Positions 5,385 through 11,756 of a stretch of DNA of 15,671 nucleotides are shown here, one piece after another. The position numbers and the translations under genes were made by a program. Every line of letters starts with the position of its first letter. Within the stretch, counting starts at the first letter, position 1. The DNA lies in assembly GCA_017998755.1 (NCBI GenBank), contig JAGOCL010000017.1, positions 1-15,671 of the forward strand, given 5' to 3'. Source of the stretch: Spirochaetota bacterium (lineage in GTDB: Bacteria > Spirochaetota > GWE2-31-10 > MWDO01). The notes beneath the pieces were generated by a model. The model was not told the origin of the DNA. It ran no database searches and saw only the letters and a program-made list of their open reading frames with translations.

Positions 5385-6485
5385 ATGGTAAAATATAAAG
5401 CTTTTAAAATCTATGGCCCCGGAGATCATATAAAGGATGAGCTTGAGGCAAGGAACTGGACACAAAAAGACCTTGCAAGCATTATAGGATTTTCAGAGAA
5501 ACATATTAATCAGATTATCAACAATAAAAAAATAATTACTTTTGAAATAGCAAAACTTCTTTCTCAAGCATTTGGTGGGTCTACTCAATACTGGACTAAT
5601 CTTGATACTAATTACAGACTCAAAATTGAAATAGAAAAAGAAAAGAAAGTTGAAATTAAAGCAAAGATTTTCGAAAGAATGCCAATAAGAGATATGATAA
5701 AAAAGGGCTGGATTGCAGATTTTGGGAATGATGTTGAATATTTAAAGAAAGAGGTAATAAAATTTTGGAAGAAAGACGATACCGACTTTTCTTTTATGGA
5801 TACAGGGATATTACCTAATTTTAGAAAATCAGATAAATTTTCTAAATACAATGAGAATTATGCAATTACATGGTTTGAAATGGCAAAAAACAAATGTTTG
5901 AATATTGATGTTTGTTTATATAATACTAATAAATTATTGGAGATTGCAGAGAATTATAATCAATATACAATTCTTGAAAATGGGGTTATTTCTTTAATCG
6001 AAGATTTATATAAAGCGGGAGTTGTTTTTATTTCGTTAAGTCATTTGCCTCAAACTTATATTGATGCCGCTTCCTTTATGATAAAAAACAACCCTGTTAT
6101 AGTTTATACGATTAGATATGATAGAATTGACAATTTCTGGTTTAATATAGCGCATGAGATAGGTCATATAGTAAAACACATTAAAAATAATAACGATTGT
6201 TATATAGACGACAATTTAAACGAAGCATCTGAAAATATAAAAGAAAAGGAAGCTGATGAGTTCGCTAACAAAATTATATTAAAAAATAAAATTGTTGAAG
6301 CATTCAGACCTTATAATCAATATATTTCGGAAAAAAGGATAATCGAACAATCTGATATATTAAAAATATCACCGGCAATAATAGTCGGCGTTTTACAGCA
6401 TGAGAAATTATTACCTAAAAAAAATCTTAATCATTTTAAGGTTTCTATTAGTGATAAAATTCCTGAGATGTATGTCAAAGGATAA
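5385..6485 (+). CDS. higA: HigA-type antitoxin fused to an ImmA/IrrE metallopeptidase
   Basis: A 366-residue protein. Residues 10-75 are a HigA-type HTH: GPGDHIKDELEARNWTQKDL, then ASIIGFSEKHINQIINNKKI and FGGSTQYWTNLD. HTH antitoxins of this type are normally about 100 residues; here some 290 more follow. The C-terminal part has HEIGH (residues 257-261) and EKEADEFAN (287-295), the zinc-protease signature of ImmA/IrrE (COG2856) with Glu289 as likely third ligand. In this family the HTH binds the operon promoter and neutralises HigB. The protease part resembles phage ImmA, which cleaves repressors. It may cleave a regulator or act as a conditional sensor, but neither is shown here. The start has AAGGA 9 bases upstream. 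It is in one operon with higB and the small gene that follows. Confidence 0.88.
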   Translation: MVKYKAFKIYGPGDHIKDELEARNWTQKDLASIIGFSEKHINQIINNKKIITFEIAKLLSQAFGGSTQYWTNLDTNYRLKIEIEKEKKVEIKAKIFERMPIRDMIKKGWIADFGNDVEYLKKEVIKFWKKDDTDFSFMDTGILPNFRKSDKFSKYNENYAITWFEMAKNKCLNIDVCLYNTNKLLEIAENYNQYTILENGVISLIEDLYKAGVVFISLSHLPQTYIDAASFMIKNNPVIVYTIRYDRIDNFWFNIAHEIGHIVKHIKNNNDCYIDDNLNEASENIKEKEADEFANKIILKNKIVEAFRPYNQYISEKRIIEQSDILKISPAIIVGVLQHEKLLPKKNLNHFKVSISDKIPEMYVKG

Positions 6486-6507
6486 TTTTTGAAAAGGAGG
6501 TAAATAT

Positions 6508-6678
6508 ATGGCAACAAATAAACCATATGGCGATGGGCATCGAAATGGAGCGGTTAAAAACCGTGTTCAATATTATAATCCACAAAATGGATGTTTTGTT
6601 AAATTTGACACAGAAACTAACCGCATTCTCGATGTTAAATCTGATGGGAAGCCATTTAAAGGCGTAACCAAGAAATAA
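6508..6678 (+). CDS. Small conserved-looking 56-residue protein (K-P-Y-G-D-G-H-R-N-G-A-V type)
   Basis: A strong AAGGAGG (6494-6500) sits 7 bases before the ATG. The 56-residue product begins MATNKPYGDGHRNGAVKNR and continues VQYYNPQNGCFVKFDT, ending SDGKPFKGVTKK. It is basic, Gly/Asn/Lys-rich and has no membrane segment. From memory, small proteins with this KPYGDGHRNGAVKxRxQxYNP...DGKPFKGV pattern occur widely as unnamed genes beside restriction and toxin-antitoxin loci; their function is unknown. It lies 22 bases after higA and before a hairpin terminator, so it is the third gene of that operon. Confidence 0.8.
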   Translation: MATNKPYGDGHRNGAVKNRVQYYNPQNGCFVKFDTETNRILDVKSDGKPFKGVTKK

Positions 6679-6684
6679 ACTTAA

Positions 6685-6715
6685 GGGACAAAATAAGTTT
6701 AAGTTATTTTGTCCC
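6685..6715 (+). terminator. Hairpin terminator after the higBA operon
   Basis: GGGACAAAATAA (6685-6696) and its exact reverse complement (6704-6715) enclose a 7-base loop. The stem is 12 bp. A T-rich stretch (TTTTATTTTT, 6727-6736) follows about 11 bases later rather than at once, so the terminator may be partial and let some transcripts into mod. Confidence 0.65.
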
Positions 6716-6773
6716 GGCTATTCTAGTTTTATTTTTAACTAAAGTCAATATAAATTTGAAAAAGGACAAACTA

Positions 6774-8690
6774 ATGACCGGACAATCGCAAGATATTTTA
6801 AACGAAAAAATAAATAAATTAAAAGAGATAATTCCCGAAGTTTTTACGGAGAATAAAATCGACTTTGAAAAGCTAAAGTTGGCTTTAGGAGAGAATATTA
6901 ATCTCCAAAACGAGCGGTATGTCCTGAATTGGGCGGGTAAAAGCGATTCTTTTAAAGTTCTGCAAATGCCGACAACGGCAACTCTTGCTCCGTCCCCTGA
7001 CGAATCTATTGATTTTGATAAGACCGGAAATGTTTTTATCGAGGGTGAGAATCTTGAAGTCCTGAAAATTTTACAAAAATCTTATCATGGTAAAATTAAA
7101 ATGATATATATCGATCCTCCGTATAATACAGGAAACGACAGCTTTATTTATCCTGATAAATTTTCAGAGACAAAAGAGGAGTATTTAAAAAGAATACAGG
7201 AAAAAGATTCTGACGGATACTATACAAAAGAGGGCTTATTCAGAAAAAATTCGAGCGAAAACGGACAGTTTCATTCTAATTGGCTATCAATGATCTATCC
7301 GCGGCTATATCTCGCAAGAAGTCTATTGAGAGACGACGGGGTAATATTCGTAAGCATAGACGATAACGAGGTTCATAATCTCCGAATGGCGATGAATGAG
7401 ATCTTTGGGGAGGAGAATTTTGTTGATTGTTTAAAATGGAAAAGAAAAAAGCAACCTTCATTTTTAGCGAGCCATACTGCAAAAATTATGGAATATATTT
7501 TAGTTTATGGAAAAAACAAAATGTCTTTAGAAAAATTATCTATTGATGGAACATCTGATTTTACTAAAAAAGTTATTAATGTTTCAAACAAAGAAAGTAG
7601 AAGATTCTTTAGAAAAGGATTACGAATAAAAAAAGATGGGGAAGGAATAATTAAATCAGGTAGATATAAAATAAAAACAATGGAAATAGAATATCTACAA
7701 GATATTAATTATAATAATGGGATTACTTTAAATGATATTGAAGTAATTTCTAAATTTTCTGTTAGTCAGGAAAAGATTGATAACTATATAAAAAACAATT
7801 TGCTATTTATAACAGCTCAAAATGGATTGAGAAGAGATGTATCAGAAGAAGAAATAGGAAAAAGAAAATCTATTACAGATTTATTATTATCTGAATGGGG
7901 AGACAATCAGGATAGTGAAAATGAATTAAAATCCATATTTAATTCTTCAGAATATTTTGATTATAATAAACCAGTTAAATTAGTTTTTAATTTAATTAAA
8001 TCTTGTTTTTCTGAGGAAATGATAATCCTCGATTTCTTCGCCGGTTCCGGAACAACTGCTCATGCGGTTTTAGAGTTAAACAAAGAAGACGGCGGCAATC
8101 GGAAATTTATCTGCGTTCAGTTGCCCGAAAAGACTGATGAAAATAGCGAGGCATATAAAGCGGGATATAAAACTATTGCCGATATTTCAAAAGAAAGGAT
8201 TAGAAGAGTAATAAAAAAGATAGAAAAAAAACAGGAGGAGGCAAGGGGTTTCAACCCCTTGTTTCCTGATAGCGATTCTGAAAACCAAATTGATTTGGGA
8301 TTTAAAGTTTTAAAATTAAAACAGTCCAATTTTAAACTATGGCGCGGCGACGTTATCGATAATAACGAAGAGTTAGAAAAACAGCTTGAAATGTTTATTG
8401 ATCCGGTAAAAGAGGGGGCGAAAGAGGACAATATCTGTTACGAACTTCTTATAAAGTCTGGTTATGAGTTAACCGTTCCGATAGATAAAACAAATGATTA
8501 TTATATAATAAATAACGGAGAGATGATTATCTCTATAAATAAGATAGACGATGTTATTGTTAAAGATATAATTTCTAAAAACCCGGGAAAGTGTATAATT
8601 CTTGATAGTTTGTTTAATTCAAACGATCAATTAAAGACAAACACAGTATTACAGATGAAAAATGCAGGGATTGATTTCCGGTCGGTGTAG
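6774..8690 (+). CDS. mod: Type III restriction-modification methyltransferase subunit (Mod)
   Basis: A beta-class DNA methyltransferase of 638 residues, normal for Mod. The catalytic motif IV DPPY is at 114-117 (IYIDPPYNTGN) and the AdoMet motif I FAGSGTT at 422-428, in the order IV then I typical of Mod. Mod methylates adenine on one strand of an asymmetric site and also supplies target recognition to the Res complex. The recognition region, roughly residues 218-415 (bases 7425-8015), is visibly more A/T-rich with different codon choice from the flanks. The ATG at 6774 is preferred because AAGGA lies 7 bases upstream; an in-frame TTG at 6756 has no such site. Oddity: a strong palindrome interrupts the linker at 8236-8267. 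No run of tetranucleotide repeats of the phase-variable kind is seen. The next gene begins 9 bases after the stop. Confidence 0.95.
   Translation: MTGQSQDILNEKINKLKEIIPEVFTENKIDFEKLKLALGENINLQNERYVLNWAGKSDSFKVLQMPTTATLAPSPDESIDFDKTGNVFIEGENLEVLKILQKSYHGKIKMIYIDPPYNTGNDSFIYPDKFSETKEEYLKRIQEKDSDGYYTKEGLFRKNSSENGQFHSNWLSMIYPRLYLARSLLRDDGVIFVSIDDNEVHNLRMAMNEIFGEENFVDCLKWKRKKQPSFLASHTAKIMEYILVYGKNKMSLEKLSIDGTSDFTKKVINVSNKESRRFFRKGLRIKKDGEGIIKSGRYKIKTMEIEYLQDINYNNGITLNDIEVISKFSVSQEKIDNYIKNNLLFITAQNGLRRDVSEEEIGKRKSITDLLLSEWGDNQDSENELKSIFNSSEYFDYNKPVKLVFNLIKSCFSEEMIILDFFAGSGTTAHAVLELNKEDGGNRKFICVQLPEKTDENSEAYKAGYKTIADISKERIRRVIKKIEKKQEEARGFNPLFPDSDSENQIDLGFKVLKLKQSNFKLWRGDVIDNNEELEKQLEMFIDPVKEGAKEDNICYELLIKSGYELTVPIDKTNDYYIINNGEMIISINKIDDVIVKDIISKNPGKCIILDSLFNSNDQLKTNTVLQMKNAGIDFRSV
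8236..8267. repeat. Near-perfect palindrome inside mod (REP-like)
   Basis: CAAGGGGTT (8242-8250), two loop bases and AACCCCTTG (8253-8261) form a perfect 9-bp stem. AGGAGG outside pairs with TTTCCT (two G-U) to make 15 bp in RNA. It encodes ARGFNPLFPDSD in the linker between the methyltransferase core and the C-terminal domain, where related Mod proteins usually have a shorter charged linker. Its core GGGGTT..AACCCC resembles the palindrome at 39-54 and the sequence at 1066-1076. It may be a small palindromic element inserted in frame. Confidence 0.6.
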
Positions 8691-8699
8691 GGGGTAAAA

Positions 8700-9878
8700 A
8701 TGAATACAATAGAATTATTAGAAATTATAAGCGGTGGAGAAAGTAGCAAAGTTCAGTTTAAGGAAATAGTTTCGAAAAAGAATGATGATGATATTGTAAC
8801 AGAAATGGTTGCTTATGCGAATTCCGAAGGAGGTTTATTAATTATTGGCGTTAAAGATAAAACAGGCGAAATAACTGGATTAACATTTACAGAAATAGAA
8901 GAAATTAACAATTTACTTTTTAATTTAGCAACAAATAATGTAAAACCGGCTATTATTATGCAAACAGAGACTATCGATGTATCAGGGAAAAAAGTAATTG
9001 TAGCCAATATTTCAAAAGGATTTAATAAACCTTATTATGATAATAAAATGGTTCCCTGGATAAAAATTGGCTCTAATAAAAGAAGAATGACTCCTGAGGA
9101 AATAGAGAGATTTCTTCAGGAAGCAAATAAAATTTATGCCGAAAAAAAAGTAATAGACGATTCTTCAATTGATGATTTAAATAAGGAAATGTTTTATGAT
9201 TTTTATAAAAAGAAATTTAAGACGGAAGTTGATGTGTCTACTAATGAATTATTACGGCTTACAGAAAATCTAAGATTATCAAAGAACGGGAAAATTACCA
9301 TAGCCGGCGTTTTATTGTTTGGTATGAATACTGAAATTTTACTTCCTGAATTTAGGATAAACGCTATATGGTTTTGGGGGAATGAATTTATTACAAATGA
9401 TTATAGAAGCAGTGAAAATATTTACGGGAATTTAAAAAATCAATATGATAGAGCGCTGAGTTTTGTTATGGGAGCGTTAAAAAAAGTTCAAAAGGATAAA
9501 AGTTTTAATAGTCTTGGCGAACCTGAAATTCCGGTAGATGCAATTATTGAATTATTAATGAATGCGTTAATTCATAGAAATTATTTAATACCTGATTCAA
9601 TAAAATTATATATATTTGAAAATAGGATTGAAATAAAAAGTCCTGGAAAATTACCAAATAGTTTGACAGTAGATGATATCAAAAAAGGGATTCAAAGACG
9701 GGACAGAAATATTATTATTTCTTCCTATGCCACTGATATATTGCCATATAGAGGAACGGGAAGCGGAATATTAAAAGCTATTCAATTATATCCAAAAATT
9801 GAGTTTGAAAATAATATTGAAGCCGAATATTTTAAAGTAACTATTTTTAGGGAAACAGAATTAAAAAACAAAATATAA
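8700..9878 (+). CDS. Schlafen AlbA_2 / HATPase-domain protein, first of a pair
   Basis: A 392-residue protein. Residues 1-130 are an AlbA_2 (Schlafen-type) domain: ESSKVQFKE at 14-22, YANSEGGLLIIGVKD, and PWIKIGSNKRRMTPEEIERF. The C-terminal part is a GHKL-like ATP-binding domain: N-box ELLMNALIHRNY (284-295), RIEIKSPGKLP and a G-box GTGSG (352-356). Proteins of this build are often named 'ATP-binding protein' or 'transcriptional regulator'; their true function is poorly known, but related AlbA_2 domains bind or cut RNA. The usual E-x-x-x-x-E-F-K motif reads E-S-S-K-V-Q-F-K here, with Gln in place of the second Glu. It lies 9 bases after mod with GGGGG at the junction, so it is in the same operon. 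Confidence 0.85.
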   Translation: MNTIELLEIISGGESSKVQFKEIVSKKNDDDIVTEMVAYANSEGGLLIIGVKDKTGEITGLTFTEIEEINNLLFNLATNNVKPAIIMQTETIDVSGKKVIVANISKGFNKPYYDNKMVPWIKIGSNKRRMTPEEIERFLQEANKIYAEKKVIDDSSIDDLNKEMFYDFYKKKFKTEVDVSTNELLRLTENLRLSKNGKITIAGVLLFGMNTEILLPEFRINAIWFWGNEFITNDYRSSENIYGNLKNQYDRALSFVMGALKKVQKDKSFNSLGEPEIPVDAIIELLMNALIHRNYLIPDSIKLYIFENRIEIKSPGKLPNSLTVDDIKKGIQRRDRNIIISSYATDILPYRGTGSGILKAIQLYPKIEFENNIEAEYFKVTIFRETELKNKI

Positions 9879-9908
9879 TTTTATATTTAATCGAAACAGG
9901 ATGTAAAG

Positions 9909-11756
9909 ATGACAAAAATCATTGATAAATTATTACAAAAATTGGAAGAATGTATAACTAACAATAAATACGAACCTCTTGAAACTGAAAAAATCGAACT
10001 TAAAGACAGTTCCAATGCCGGCGACTGGAAGTCTATTTATGAATCTGTTTGCGCTTTTTTAAACACTCAAGGAGGTATTATCATTCTTGGGGTCAAGGAA
10101 GATACAAAAAACAAGAAATATATTTTCACGGGTTATCAGGATCATAACGAGACTAATTATAAACAGATTGCAAATCAATTTACAGATGAAAAAGGAACAA
10201 CGCTCGATTTAAAAGAGTATTTTCCCGATTTACAGATAAAAGATTTTCTTAATGCTCGGGTAGGGGTAGTTTACATTGAGAAATTACCTGACGATAAAAA
10301 GTATGTATTTTATAAAAACAAAGCATATAAAAGAAAATTTACCGGAGACGTCCCTCTTACGGAGAATGAAATATTAGCGCAAAATGAATATAAAAAAGAG
10401 CTTGAGGTTTCAAGAGAATTATTACCGGTTATTAATACAAATATCGATAATATTGATTTAGACAAACTAAACGACTATATCCAGATATTAAATAGAGAGG
10501 TTAAAATAGAGAGTATAAAACCTGATATACAATCTGCAAAATCATTTTTAGAAAGAAAGAAGTTTATAAAAGAGGGGAATCCTACTGTTTTAGGTATGTT
10601 AGTATGCGGTAAAAATACTGATGATTTTTTAGAGCAGAGATGTCAAGTCGATTGTTTTGTTAATTCATCTGTTACAGTTGTTCAAAATAAAAAGGTTATT
10701 AAGGGCAATATTTTACCGCTTATGGAAGAAAGCGTTGGATTTGTATATAAAAACATTCAAACGGGCGTAAGTGTTGAAAATGGAGGTAAAAGTACTCCGG
10801 AATATCCTGAAAAATTAATAAGAGAGTCTATTAATAATGCTTTAGCCCATAGAGATTATTCCATAAATAAATATGTTAATATTAATATTACACCCGGGGA
10901 AAATATTGAAATCAGAAATCCGGGCGGATTTAAAGAAACTCTTTTAATTGAAATATTAAACGATCCTATTCCGGTTCGTAGAATTATTCCTGATACAAAA
11001 GCAAAAAACCCGAAACTTGCGGATATTTTAAAAGTATATGATAAATGGGAGGGAAAAGGTATCGGAATGTCAACCCTTACAAACGAATGTTTAAATAATA
11101 ATATTAATTTGCCGTATTATAAATTTCATAGTAAGGATGATACATCGCTAATAATTCAATCGGGAAAGCTTCTTGACGAAAAAATGCTGATATTATTTAA
11201 CTCTTTCAGTAGATATTTTGAACAGAAACTTGATGGAAGAGCTTTAACCGAAGAAGAAATGCTTGTTTTATCATATTTCTATAAATCTGAAATATATAAC
11301 GGATTGGATAGATATACAATATTATTATCTTTTGATAATAATCATTTTAATGTTATTAAAAATATGGAGAAAAAGGAATTGTTATTCAGACACCCTGCAA
11401 ATAATGATAAACTTCATACGGTTTTTATTGTTGACAGAAATTTGGTTAAAGAAAATTATTTTCCGGAGTTACGTAATATTTATGGCGTTTTCTTTGATGA
11501 TTTAGAGTTTGAAGCTAAAGAGATTCTTGATATTTTTTATTTACACAATAACTTTTCAAAAAAAAGATTCCCTAATGCAAGCGACATTGGAAATATTTTA
11601 TGGTCAAGAAAAGATAAAAAAGAAATTGATAAATACGAAACATTTAAAAGAAAAGTAAGAGGCAAAATAAGTAGATTGGAAAAAGCCGGATTTATATTAA
11701 AAAACAGCAATAAACCGGAATATTTTGTTAATACAGATTTTAAAAAGGATAAATAA
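9909..11756 (+). CDS. Schlafen AlbA_2 / HATPase protein with C-terminal winged-helix extension, second of a pair
   Basis: A 615-residue protein with the same two-domain plan but little direct similarity to its neighbour. It has an AlbA_2 domain (E-T-E-K-I-E-L-K at 25-32, INTQGGIIILGVKED-like strand near 55, and YVFYKNKAYKRKF), a GHKL-like ATP domain with ESINNALAHRDY (306-317) and GKGIGMS (382-388), and then some 200 residues not found in the first. This tail looks like two helical or winged-helix units, ending KRKVRGKISRLEKAGFILK. The motif Glu missing in the first paralogue is present here (Glu30). Its stop TAA shares its last A with the res start codon, so translation is coupled to res. 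Whether it regulates, guards or works with the nuclease is unknown. Confidence 0.85.
   Translation: MTKIIDKLLQKLEECITNNKYEPLETEKIELKDSSNAGDWKSIYESVCAFLNTQGGIIILGVKEDTKNKKYIFTGYQDHNETNYKQIANQFTDEKGTTLDLKEYFPDLQIKDFLNARVGVVYIEKLPDDKKYVFYKNKAYKRKFTGDVPLTENEILAQNEYKKELEVSRELLPVINTNIDNIDLDKLNDYIQILNREVKIESIKPDIQSAKSFLERKKFIKEGNPTVLGMLVCGKNTDDFLEQRCQVDCFVNSSVTVVQNKKVIKGNILPLMEESVGFVYKNIQTGVSVENGGKSTPEYPEKLIRESINNALAHRDYSINKYVNINITPGENIEIRNPGGFKETLLIEILNDPIPVRRIIPDTKAKNPKLADILKVYDKWEGKGIGMSTLTNECLNNNINLPYYKFHSKDDTSLIIQSGKLLDEKMLILFNSFSRYFEQKLDGRALTEEEMLVLSYFYKSEIYNGLDRYTILLSFDNNHFNVIKNMEKKELLFRHPANNDKLHTVFIVDRNLVKENYFPELRNIYGVFFDDLEFEAKEILDIFYLHNNFSKKRFPNASDIGNILWSRKDKKEIDKYETFKRKVRGKISRLEKAGFILKNSNKPEYFVNTDFKKDK

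Noticed and set aside
6756..6773. TTG as the mod start codon
   Set aside because: The ATG at 6774 has AAGGA at the right distance, and the TTG has no ribosome site; Mod proteins do not need the extra residues.
8224..8231. A8 tract in mod as a phase-variation slippage site
   Set aside because: Eight A residues are common in DNA this AT-rich, and there are no tetranucleotide or longer simple repeats as in known phase-variable mod genes.
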